A stretch of DNA of 64,000 nt, from assembly GCF_014779715.1 (NCBI RefSeq), contig NZ_JACXYU010000011.1, forward strand, positions 123,605 through 187,604, given 5' to 3'. Below are positions 24,377-32,518 of this stretch, piece by piece (the first letter of the stretch is position 1; every line of letters begins with the position of its first letter). The notes under the pieces were generated by a model. The model had not been told where the DNA came from and did no database searches. It saw nothing but the letters and a program-made list of their open reading frames with translations. This DNA comes from Streptomyces chumphonensis. Lineage in GTDB: Bacteria > Actinomycetota > Actinomycetes > Streptomycetales > Streptomycetaceae. The translations under genes and the position numbers were made by a program.

Positions 24377-26605
24377 CTATTCCGCTTGTCCGGCGGTGGG
24401 TGCGGGGTCCCACTCCTCGCCCGCGCACAGCGCCAGCACCTCCGCACCGAAGGACCGCGCCTTGCGGGCGGTGACCCCGGCGATGGAGCGCAGCTCGCCC
24501 TCGTCGTCCGGGACGCGCTCCGCGATGGCCATGAGGGTCTTGTCGGTGAAGACGCAGAAGTCGGGCTGACCGATCCGTCCGGCCTGGGCGGAACGCCACT
24601 CGCGCAGTCGTTCGTACAGCTCTTCGTCGAGGTCGGAGGGGCAGCCCTCGCAACGCAGGAGCTTGACCTCCCCGGCGTCGGTCAGCGTGCGGCCGCACAC
24701 CCGGCACCGCACCAGGGAGCGCCGCCGAGCGGGCCGCGCCCGCTCCCCGCCCCCCTCGGCGCCCCGCTGGGCGCCGGGCCCGCCGCCCACCACCGACCCG
24801 CTGGCGCCCGGCGAGGGCGAACCCGGCGCTCCGGAACCGGAGCCGGGCCGCAGGCCGTCGAGGAACCGGCTGGGACGCCGGCCGGGACGCCCGCCCGGCG
24901 TGCGCGACAACGACCACGACAACCGCAGGTGCTGCCGGGCGCGCGTCACCCCGACATACAGCAGGCGCCGCTCCTCCTCGACCTGTTCGGGGGTGCGGGC
25001 GTAGCTGATCGGCAGGACGCCGTCGCAGAGCCCGACCAGGAAGACGGCGTCCCACTCCAGGCCCTTCGCCGCGTGGAGCGAGGCCAGCGTGACCCCCTCG
25101 ACCGTCGGGGCGTGCTGGGCTCCGGCCCGCTGGGCCAGCTCGGCCACGAAGTCGGCCACGGTGGCCCCGGGCCGGGCCCGCTCGACGTCCTCGGCCAGGC
25201 GGACGAGGGCCGCGAGCGACTCCCAGCGGTCGCGCACCGCCCCCGACCCGGCCGGGGGCTGCGGCGGCCAGCCCCTCCCCCGGAGCACCGCGCGCACCCG
25301 TGCGGCCAGCCCGCGCACGCCGGCGAGCAGCGGATCGTTGTCGCCCGCACGTGCCGCACCGCGCAGGGCGACACCGGCCTCCCGGATCTCGGGGCGCTCG
25401 AAGAAGCGCTCGGCCCCCCGCAGCTGACACGGGACGCCGGCGTCGGCGAGGGCCTGCTCGTACACCTCGGACTGGGCGTTGATCCGGTAGAGGACGGCGA
25501 TCCCGCTCGGCGGTACGCCCGCGTCGATGAGCTGCCTCACCCGCCGGGCGGTGTCCTCCGCCTCGGCCGGCTCGTCCGCGTACTCACCGTAGCCGGGCTC
25601 CGGCCCGGGATCGCGCTGGGAGCGCAGTTCGAGGCGGTGCCGGGCGGCGCGGCCGGACGCCTGGGACAGCAGCCCGTTCGCCAGGTGGACGACCTGCGGG
25701 GTGGAGCGGTAGTCACGCACGAGGCGTACGACGGTGGCCGCCGGGTGCCGGACCCGGAAGTCCAGCAGGTGGTCCGGCGTCGCGCCGGTGAAGGAGTAGA
25801 TCGTCTGCGAGGCGTCCCCGACGACGCACAGGGAGTCCCGCTCCCCCAGCCACAGCTCCAGCAGCCGCTGCTGGAGGGGGCTGACGTCCTGGTACTCGTC
25901 CACGACGAAGTGCTGGTACTGACCGCGGACCTGCTCGGCGATGTCCGACCGGTCCTGGAGGATGCCGACGGTCAGCAGCAGGACGTCCTCGAAGTCGATG
26001 AGGCCCCGCTCGCGCTTGAGCTCCTCGTACGCGGTGAAGACCCGGGCCGTCTCCCCGGCGTCCCGGGGGACGAGCCGCCCGGCGCGGGCGGCGGCGCCCG
26101 GGTAGTCCTCCGGAACGGTCCGGGTGACCTTGGCCCACTCGATCTCGCCCGTGACGTCCCGCAGCTCGGTGCGGTCCAGGCGCAGGCGGCTGCGGGTGGC
26201 CGCCTCACCGACGAGGGCCGCCTTGCGGTCCAGCAGCTGTGGCAGCTCGCCCCCCACGGCGCGGGGCCAGAAGTACTGGAGCTGACGCAGGGCGGCGGAG
26301 TGGAAGGTGCGCGCCTGGACGCCTTCGGCGCCGAGCTGGCGGAGCCTGCCCCGCATCTCCCCGGCCGCCCGGTTGGTGAACGTCACCGCGAGGACGCCGG
26401 CGGGGGGCAGCACACCGGCGCGGACACCGTAGGCGATGCGGTGGGTGATGGCCCGTGTCTTCCCCGTCCCGGCGCCGGCCAGGACGCACACGGGCCCGTG
26501 CAGGGCCGTGGCGACCGCGCGCTGCTCCGGATCGAGCCCGTCGAGCACCGCGTCGGCCGTCTCCGGGACCCGGGGGAGGGCGGAGGGGCGCGTCGCTGAT
26601 GTCAC
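24377..26605 (-). CDS. uvrD2: UvrD-like 3'-5' DNA helicase UvrD2 with HRDC domain
   Basis: 742 residues. A superfamily I helicase core (residues about 20-550) has Walker A AGAGTGKT (43-50), motif II VVDEYQDVSPLQ, motif III VGDASQTIYSFTGAT, motif V LASLHAAKGLEWD and motif VI LLYVGVTRARQHL. A glycine/arginine/serine-rich linker leads to a tetracysteine zinc element (CRVCG and CEGC) and an HRDC domain (YERLREWRSAQA to the end). This is the UvrD2 layout of actinobacteria, an essential enzyme in mycobacteria that unwinds 3'-tailed DNA. The stop lies upstream of the wblC promoter region, and uvrD2-whiB7 adjacency is shared with Mycobacterium. Confidence 0.93.
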   Translation of the reverse strand: MTSATRPSALPRVPETADAVLDGLDPEQRAVATALHGPVCVLAGAGTGKTRAITHRIAYGVRAGVLPPAGVLAVTFTNRAAGEMRGRLRQLGAEGVQARTFHSAALRQLQYFWPRAVGGELPQLLDRKAALVGEAATRSRLRLDRTELRDVTGEIEWAKVTRTVPEDYPGAAARAGRLVPRDAGETARVFTAYEELKRERGLIDFEDVLLLTVGILQDRSDIAEQVRGQYQHFVVDEYQDVSPLQQRLLELWLGERDSLCVVGDASQTIYSFTGATPDHLLDFRVRHPAATVVRLVRDYRSTPQVVHLANGLLSQASGRAARHRLELRSQRDPGPEPGYGEYADEPAEAEDTARRVRQLIDAGVPPSGIAVLYRINAQSEVYEQALADAGVPCQLRGAERFFERPEIREAGVALRGAARAGDNDPLLAGVRGLAARVRAVLRGRGWPPQPPAGSGAVRDRWESLAALVRLAEDVERARPGATVADFVAELAQRAGAQHAPTVEGVTLASLHAAKGLEWDAVFLVGLCDGVLPISYARTPEQVEEERRLLYVGVTRARQHLRLSWSLSRTPGGRPGRRPSRFLDGLRPGSGSGAPGSPSPGASGSVVGGGPGAQRGAEGGGERARPARRRSLVRCRVCGRTLTDAGEVKLLRCEGCPSDLDEELYERLREWRSAQAGRIGQPDFCVFTDKTLMAIAERVPDDEGELRSIAGVTARKARSFGAEVLALCAGEEWDPAPTAGQAE

Positions 26606-26729
26606 CCCGCCATGCTGCCAGGTCCGCCCGGCGGCCCGCGCCGGCCGTCCACAGCCGGTGCGGGTTCGTCATACCGCCAAGGCTGGGGGCGGCCGGCCCG
26701 CTCGGACGTCGTACGGCGGGGGCACCGCC

Positions 26730-26972
26730 TCAGGCGCCGACCTTCTCCTTGATCTGCGCCAGGGACGGGTTGGTCAGCGTGGAACCGTCGGCGAAGAGCA
26801 GGGTCGGCACCGTCTGGTTGCCGCCGTTGGCCTTCTCGACGAACGCCGCGGACTCCGGGTCGAGCTCGATGTTGACCTCGGTGTAGGGGATGCCCTCGCG
26901 GTCCATCTGGCCCTTCAGCCGGCGGCAGTAGCCGCACCAGGTGGTGCTGTACATCGTCACGGATCCCTGCAT
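26730..26972 (-). CDS. mrx1: Mycoredoxin-1 (glutaredoxin-like)
   Basis: 80 residues with a thioredoxin fold and the active-site C13-G-Y-C16 in STTWCGYCRRLK, followed by the cis-proline segment QTVPTLLF and an NPS(L) C-terminal helix. Mycoredoxins use mycothiol to reduce mixed disulfides in actinobacteria, replacing glutaredoxin. The ATG at 26972 follows AAGGAG at a spacing of ten. It lies between uvrD2 and nudC, consistent with a redox/repair neighbourhood. The WCGYC variant distinguishes it from true glutaredoxins (CPYC). Confidence 0.9.
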   Translation of the reverse strand: MQGSVTMYSTTWCGYCRRLKGQMDREGIPYTEVNIELDPESAAFVEKANGGNQTVPTLLFADGSTLTNPSLAQIKEKVGA

Positions 26973-27087
26973 GGGGCTGGTGCTCCTTCGCGTCGTGTGG
27001 GCTGGCACAGGGGGGAACGCGGCACGGGCCGCGAGGATTCCCGGCCGCCGGGGCTGTGCCGGGGCGCGGTGCCGGGGCGCGGGACGG

Positions 27088-28032
27088 TCAGCCGCGCGGC
27101 GGCACGGGCAGCGGGCCGCCGTACCAGCGCTCGACCAGCCGGGCGGCGATGGAGATGCCGGTGATCGGCAGCACCTCGCCCGCCCGGATCGCCCCGCCCA
27201 GCTCCTCGCGGGAGAACCAGCGGGCCTCCTCGATCTCGTCCCCGTCCACCTCGATGTCGGGGGACACGGCACGGGCCATGAAGCCGAGCATGAGGGTGGT
27301 GGGGAACGGCCACGGCTGGCTGCCGACGTACTCGACGCCGCCGACGGTGACGCCCGCCTCCTCGGCCGTCTCCCTGATCACCGCGTTCTCCAGGGACTCG
27401 CCGGGCTCGACGAAGCCGGCGAGGGTGGAGAAGCGCCCTTCGGGCCAGTGCACCTGGCGGCCGAGCAGGGCGCGGTCGCGGTCGTCGGTGACGAGCATGA
27501 TCACCGCCGGGTCGGTGCGCGGGTAGTGCTCGGCACCGCAGGCGGGGCAGCGGCGGATGTGGCCGGCGGCCGCGATGACGGTGCGCTCGCCGCAGCGGGA
27601 GCAGAAGCGGTGGAGGCGCTGCCAGTTCTCCAGCGCGACGGCGTGGACGAGCAGCGCGGTGTCCCGCTCCGCGAGGAGGGCGCCGGCCTCGCGCAGTCCG
27701 GCGGGGCGGGCGAGGTCGTCCATGCGCCCGGGGAGCGCGTCCTTCTGGAGGGCGAAGTAGCGCACGCCGTCGGTGTCCGTGCCCAGGAAGTAGCGGTGGG
27801 ACTCGGTGATCGGCGCGTCGAAGGACGGCATCGTGACGAGCTCGGTGCCGCCGTCGTCGGTGTCGACGACGAGGGCCTGGCCGCCGGAGACGACGAAACA
27901 GCGGGTGGTCGGGTGGCTCCAGGCGGCGGCCAGCCACGCCTCGTCCAGCCGGTAGCCCGCGCTGCGGTCGATGCCGCCGCTGGAGGCGAACGAGATCGGG
28001 CGCGCGGGGTGCTGCTCGGTGCTGGTCGTCAC
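27088..28032 (-). CDS. nudC: NAD+ diphosphatase (NudC)
   Basis: 314 residues. The N-terminal domain precedes a zinc module with two C-x2-C pairs (CSRCG and CPACG). A canonical Nudix box GFVEPGE-x7-RETAEEAGV follows, and then the family signature SQPWPFP. NudC hydrolyses NAD(H) to NMN and AMP and, in bacteria where tested, removes NAD caps from RNA. The GTG at 28032 has GAGGAG upstream at a slightly long spacing of 12. It is followed by the AdnAB block on the same strand. Confidence 0.93.
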   Translation of the reverse strand: MTTSTEQHPARPISFASSGGIDRSAGYRLDEAWLAAAWSHPTTRCFVVSGGQALVVDTDDGGTELVTMPSFDAPITESHRYFLGTDTDGVRYFALQKDALPGRMDDLARPAGLREAGALLAERDTALLVHAVALENWQRLHRFCSRCGERTVIAAAGHIRRCPACGAEHYPRTDPAVIMLVTDDRDRALLGRQVHWPEGRFSTLAGFVEPGESLENAVIRETAEEAGVTVGGVEYVGSQPWPFPTTLMLGFMARAVSPDIEVDGDEIEEARWFSREELGGAIRAGEVLPITGISIAARLVERWYGGPLPVPPRG

Positions 28033-28087
28033 GGCGGTTCGCTGCTCCTCGTCGACGTGCTCGGGCGGGCGGGGCTGCCCGTCGAGC

Positions 28088-31000
28088 CTATCGGTGCCGT
28101 TCGGGTGGTCGTGTCGCCGTCGCACCGCCCGGGCCGGTGGACGGGCGGGTCGGGTGGGCGCGCGGGGGCGTTCCGGCGTCGGAGTGCTCGCCGTGCAGGA
28201 GCAGCCGCTCCAGCTCGGCGCGACCGGGGAGCGCGTCGGGCCGCACGATCCGCCCGCTGCGGACGTGCAGGAACGCGGCCCGCACGGCTTCGGGCTCCAG
28301 CCCGTGCTCCTCGGCCCAGGCGAGCCGGTAGAGGGCCAGCTGGAGGGGGTCCGCGTGCCGGCCGCGGCCGGTCTTCCAGTCGACGATCTCGAATCCGTCC
28401 GCGTCCCGGTAGACGGCGTCGATGCGGCCGCGCACGATCCGGCCCGCCAGTTCCAGCTGGAAGGGGGCCTCGACGCGGTACGGGGTGCGGTCGGCATAGG
28501 GGGTGCGGGCGAAGGCGTCCTTGAGGACGTCCAGGTCCCGCTCGTCGGCGAGCTCGGCCGCCGCGGGGTGCAGCTCGTCGTCCTCGGCGCCCGGCAGCTC
28601 GTCGGGGCCGAGCATCGGCAGGGCCAGCTTCTCGTACCGGGATTCGACCCAGGCGTGGAAACGGGTGCCCCGTCGGGCGGCGGCGGGTCGGGGCGGGCGT
28701 GGCATCGGCCGCACCAGGTCGCGCGCGTACTGTTCCGGGTCGGCGGCGAGACGGAGCAGGTCGGAGGCGGTCAGGACGGCGGGCAGCGGCACCTCGCGGC
28801 GGGTACGGCGGGTACGGCGCAGCTCTCCGGCCAGGGCGGTCAGGTCGCGGTCCCAGGAGGCGGCCAGCCGGGCCTCCTCGGGGGTGAGGCCGGACGCCTC
28901 CCGTGCGGCGGACGCCTCCGCCGGGGCGGCGGAGGTGTCCGGGGCGGTCGCGTCCCGGGCCGCGGACGCCTGGGCGGGAATCACCGGCTCGGGCGACTCC
29001 GGGGCGGCGAGATGGGCCTGCACGGCGTCGGCGGCCTCCCGGCGCCGCTTGAGGGCGGCGGGTTCCAGCGGCAACGGCCAGGCGCGTTCCCGCCGGGGAC
29101 CGGCGAGGGCCGGGTTCTCCGTGCCCTCCGCAGGCTCGTCGGCCCAGACCTCCACCTCGCCGTGGGCGGGGTCGGCCTCGACGTGGTCCCGTACGGCGGT
29201 GAGGAACGGCGAGGGGCCGCGGGGCTTCTTCTGGCTGGGGCCCCACCAGTGCCCGGAGGCGAGGAGGAGGGTGCGCGGTCGGGTGAAGGTGACGTAGCCG
29301 AGCCGCAGCTCCTCGGTGGCCTGGTGCTCCTTGGCGGCCGCCTCGTAGGCACTGCGGTCCTTGGCCGTCCACCCGGTGAGCGCGGGGAGGGTGGCCGCGT
29401 CGCCGCGCAGGGGGTGCGGCAGCACCCGGGATTGGGTGAGCCAGGAGTCCTGGCCGCGTTCGCTGGGGAACTGCCCCGCGACGAGTCCGGGAACGGCGAC
29501 GACGTCCCACTCCAGGCCCTTCGACTTGTGCGCGGTGAGCACCTTGACCGTGTTCTCTCCCCCGGGGAGCGAGCTGTCCAGGCCCTTCTCGTACTGGACG
29601 GCGGTGCGCAGGAAGCCGAGGAAGGCGAGGAGACTCGCCTCCCCGTCGAGGGAGGCGAAGCCCGCCGCGAGGTCGAGGAAGGTGCCCAGCGTCTCGCGGC
29701 GGCGGGCGGCGAGTGCCTCCGGGGACGCGGCGAGCTCCACCTCGAGCCCGGTGACGGCGAGGACCCGGTGCAGGACGTCCATCAGCGGGTCGGCCAGCGC
29801 GCGGCGCAGTTCCCGGATCTCGGTGGCGAGCCGGGCGAAGCGGACCCGGGCGGCGGCGGAGAAGGGCAGGTCGTCCTCGCTGCGGCCCGGGTTCGGGAAG
29901 GTGTCGAGGGCGTCGGCCAGGGAGACGATCTCGGCGGGGTCGGTGCCCTCGACGGCGGCGGCGAGCCGGGCGTCGGCGTCGGCGCGGTCGCGGGGCGGGG
30001 GGCCCGCCAGCAGCCGGGCGCGACGGCCCAGCAGGGCGAGGTCGCGCGGGCCGATGCGCCAGCGCGGGCCGGTGAGCAGCCGGACGAGGGCGGCGTTGGC
30101 CGTCGGGTCCTGGAGGACCTCGCAGGTGGCGACGAGGTCGGCGATCTCGGGCAGGTGCAGCAGCCCGGACAGCCCGACGACCTCGACGGGGAGGTCGCGG
30201 GCGACGAGGGCCGCGTGGATCTCGGCGAAGTCCGCGGCGCCCCGGCACAGCACCGCGATCTCCCCGGGCGGGGTGCCGGTGCGCACCGCGTGGGCGAGGG
30301 AGTCGGCCAGCCAGTCCAGTTCCCGTGCGTGGGTGTCCAGCAGGGCGCAGCGCACCCGCCCGGCCTGTTCGTCCCCGGGGGCCGGGCGCAGCGCCTCGAC
30401 CCCGTCGTGCCGGGCGCGCAGCGGGGCGGCGAGGTCGTTGGCGAGGGCCAGCAGACGTCCGCCGCTGCGCCGGTTCTCGCTGAGGGCGTGGCGGGCGGCG
30501 GGGGCGGCGTCCGGCCCGGCGAAGTGGCGGGGGAAGTCGTCCAGGTTGGCCACGGACGCGCCGCGCCAGCCGTAGATGGCCTGGCACGGGTCGCCCACGG
30601 CGGTCACGGGGTGGCCCGTGCCGTTCCCGAAGAGACCGGCGAGGAGGACGCGCTGGGCGACGGAGGTGTCCTGGTACTCGTCGAGCAGGACGACGGCGTA
30701 CTGCTCGCGCAGGAGCCGCCCGACCTCCGGGACGTCGCGGGCCAGGCGGGCGGCGAGTGCGATCTGGTCGCCGAAGTCGACGAGGTCCCGTTCCCGTTTG
30801 CGGGCCCGGTACTCCTCGACGAGGCCGAGCAGTTGGAGCCGGCCGCGGGCGGTCTGCGGCACCTTGCGCAGGGCGGCGTTGGTGAGCCGGACCGCGCCGC
30901 TCTCCAGGTGCGTGGTGAGCTCGGTGTCGTGGGCGCGCAGCCGCTCCGGCTCGACGAGGTGCTCGGAGAGCTCGGAGTCCAGGGCGAGCAGGTCCTCGAC

Positions 31001-31498
31001 GAGGGCGCTGAGGCTCTTGGTGAGCGCGTCGAACGGGCCGGTCGCGGAGCGCAGGACGGACGCGGCGAGCTGGAAGCGGGTGGCGTCGGCCAGCAGGCGG
31101 ACGGTGGGTTCGACGCCCAGGCGCAGCCCGTGCTCGGTCAGCAGGCGTCCGGCGAAGGCGTGGTAGGTCGAGATGTCCGGCTCGCCCGGTTCATCGTCCG
31201 GGGTCGCGGGGTCGGTGTCGAGGACGCCGGCCGTGACGAGTGCCCGGCGCACCCGGTCGGCCAGCTCGCCCGCCGCCTTGTTGGTGAACGTCAGGCCCAG
31301 CACGCGGTCGGGCGCGACCTGCCCGGTGCCCACGAGCCACACGACGCGGGCGGCCATCACCGTCGTCTTCCCCGACCCGGCTCCCGCGACGACGACCTGC
31401 GGCGCCGGGGGCGCCGTGATGCAGGCCAACTGCTCCCCGGTGAAGGGGATGCCGAGCAGCTCCCTGAGCTGTCCGGGGTCGCTGAGCCGTGCCGTCAT
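28088..31498 (-). CDS. adnB: AdnB-like helicase-nuclease subunit
   Basis: 1136 residues. It is a UvrD-type motor with Walker A AGAGSGKT (about residues 38-45), motif II LDEYQDTS, motif III VGDPCQAIYGWRGA, and motif V LTAHKSKGLEWD. After a long hydrophilic linker, a C-terminal PD-(D/E)xK nuclease shows RGRIDAVYRDADG-FEIVDWKTGR. AdnAB is the actinobacterial RecBCD/AddAB counterpart that resects double-strand breaks; AdnB supplies the main motor. AdnA is encoded upstream, separated by a lipoprotein gene. A TAGCGT hexamer seven bases before the ATG and the absence of a Shine-Dalgarno suggest its own promoter. The proline/threonine-rich tail is unusual in composition. Confidence 0.9.
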   Translation of the reverse strand: MTARLSDPGQLRELLGIPFTGEQLACITAPPAPQVVVAGAGSGKTTVMAARVVWLVGTGQVAPDRVLGLTFTNKAAGELADRVRRALVTAGVLDTDPATPDDEPGEPDISTYHAFAGRLLTEHGLRLGVEPTVRLLADATRFQLAASVLRSATGPFDALTKSLSALVEDLLALDSELSEHLVEPERLRAHDTELTTHLESGAVRLTNAALRKVPQTARGRLQLLGLVEEYRARKRERDLVDFGDQIALAARLARDVPEVGRLLREQYAVVLLDEYQDTSVAQRVLLAGLFGNGTGHPVTAVGDPCQAIYGWRGASVANLDDFPRHFAGPDAAPAARHALSENRRSGGRLLALANDLAAPLRARHDGVEALRPAPGDEQAGRVRCALLDTHARELDWLADSLAHAVRTGTPPGEIAVLCRGAADFAEIHAALVARDLPVEVVGLSGLLHLPEIADLVATCEVLQDPTANAALVRLLTGPRWRIGPRDLALLGRRARLLAGPPPRDRADADARLAAAVEGTDPAEIVSLADALDTFPNPGRSEDDLPFSAAARVRFARLATEIRELRRALADPLMDVLHRVLAVTGLEVELAASPEALAARRRETLGTFLDLAAGFASLDGEASLLAFLGFLRTAVQYEKGLDSSLPGGENTVKVLTAHKSKGLEWDVVAVPGLVAGQFPSERGQDSWLTQSRVLPHPLRGDAATLPALTGWTAKDRSAYEAAAKEHQATEELRLGYVTFTRPRTLLLASGHWWGPSQKKPRGPSPFLTAVRDHVEADPAHGEVEVWADEPAEGTENPALAGPRRERAWPLPLEPAALKRRREAADAVQAHLAAPESPEPVIPAQASAARDATAPDTSAAPAEASAAREASGLTPEEARLAASWDRDLTALAGELRRTRRTRREVPLPAVLTASDLLRLAADPEQYARDLVRPMPRPPRPAAARRGTRFHAWVESRYEKLALPMLGPDELPGAEDDELHPAAAELADERDLDVLKDAFARTPYADRTPYRVEAPFQLELAGRIVRGRIDAVYRDADGFEIVDWKTGRGRHADPLQLALYRLAWAEEHGLEPEAVRAAFLHVRSGRIVRPDALPGRAELERLLLHGEHSDAGTPPRAHPTRPSTGPGGATATRPPERHR

Positions 31499-31505
31499 CC
31501 CCCCG

Positions 31506-31511
31506 ACGCTA
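31506..31511 (-). promoter_or_regulatory. Candidate -10 element for adnB (leaderless)
   Basis: TAGCGT on the minus strand ends seven bases before the adnB ATG; no ribosome-binding site is present, suggesting adnB is transcribed separately from the lipoprotein gene. Confidence 0.35.
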
Positions 31512-31558
31512 GCGGGCCCCTCCGACAGCGGAGGAGACCGGGCCGGGGAGCAGCCCTC

Positions 31559-32380
31559 CTACACGGCGGTCGGGGGGCCGCCGACCGCCTCCTCCCGGAG
31601 GTCCTCCAGGGTGACGGCGTCCTCGGGCGCCTCGACGGAGACCCGCCGGTCGAACTCGGAGAAGGTGAGGGACTCCTCGCCCTCGGGTCCGTCGCTCTCG
31701 ACCCGGAGGATGCGGGGGTTCTCGTCGTCGTTGGCGACGAGGATGGTCAGGGGGTCGCCGTCCTCCTCCTCGCCGGTGATCGGCAGGACCTCGCGGCCTT
31801 CGAAGGAACGGGGCGCGCCCACGGAGTAGTCCGACCCGCCGGAGTCGCCGCCCCCCGCGTCGTCGGTGGTCAGGTCGTCGAGCAGGGTGTCGAGGTCGCA
31901 GAAGTCCTCGAAGGCGTTGTCGCTCGACCCCATGTCGATCCAGCGGTCGGCCATGAGCTCGATCGCCCGGTCGGGCAGTTCCTCGTCGGGGCCGTTGCGC
32001 AGGAAGTCCGCGTCGGCCTTCATGAAGCCGGTTCCGTCGTTCAGGCCGACGAAGTCGAGGCCGCCGGTGTCCTGCCGCATGGTGCCGTAGCAGCCGGCGT
32101 CCCGGCTCAGCGTGAGGTCCATCTCGGTCGTCACCCCGTCGACGGGGAGGGTGCCGCGCATCCGGAAGGAGTCGAGCGCCAGCGTCGCTTCGCGGGTGGC
32201 CTCCTCGAGCTCGTCCACGGTCATGTGCTCCAGCCTGGTGCTGGTCGCCCGCTCGTAGAAGGAGCGGTCGTCGCCCGCCGCGCCCTCGGCGTCCGCTCCC
32301 CCGTCGTCCCGTCCGCAGCCGCTGAGGCCCAGCACGACGACGGCGGCGGCCACCGCCACGCTCCGCTTCCCCGTCTTCAC
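31559..32380 (-). CDS. Lipoprotein located between adnA and adnB
   Basis: 273 residues with a signal peptide ending in lipobox LSGC (lipid-anchored Cys22). The mature part contains the segment GTGFMKADADFLRNG, which is nearly matched by LFLKADADFWAQQG in the lipoprotein at 61951-62727, along with similar segments around it, so the two are paralogues of a LolA/LppX-like family whose members may carry lipids. An acidic tail ends in SVEAPEDAVTLEDL. The GTG at 32380 has a strong GGGGAGGGGA site. It is an unexpected gene to lie between two parts of a DNA repair complex; there is no evidence of a repair function. Confidence 0.8.
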   Translation of the reverse strand: MKTGKRSVAVAAAVVVLGLSGCGRDDGGADAEGAAGDDRSFYERATSTRLEHMTVDELEEATREATLALDSFRMRGTLPVDGVTTEMDLTLSRDAGCYGTMRQDTGGLDFVGLNDGTGFMKADADFLRNGPDEELPDRAIELMADRWIDMGSSDNAFEDFCDLDTLLDDLTTDDAGGGDSGGSDYSVGAPRSFEGREVLPITGEEEDGDPLTILVANDDENPRILRVESDGPEGEESLTFSEFDRRVSVEAPEDAVTLEDLREEAVGGPPTAV

Positions 32381-32518
32381 CTTCGTTCGTCCCCTCCCCT
32401 GGTCATCGTGCCGCGACCGGCACGGTGCGCCATCCCATCACGCGGACGGCGCGGGCCCGTCGGCGGGGCGCGGCGACGTCCCGTGCCCGGCTCCCGGGGA
32501 CCCGACCGCCCCTGCGGG

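Noticed and set aside
24386..26599. A 737-residue plus-strand frame
   Set aside because: Antisense of uvrD2, whose helicase motifs are complete.
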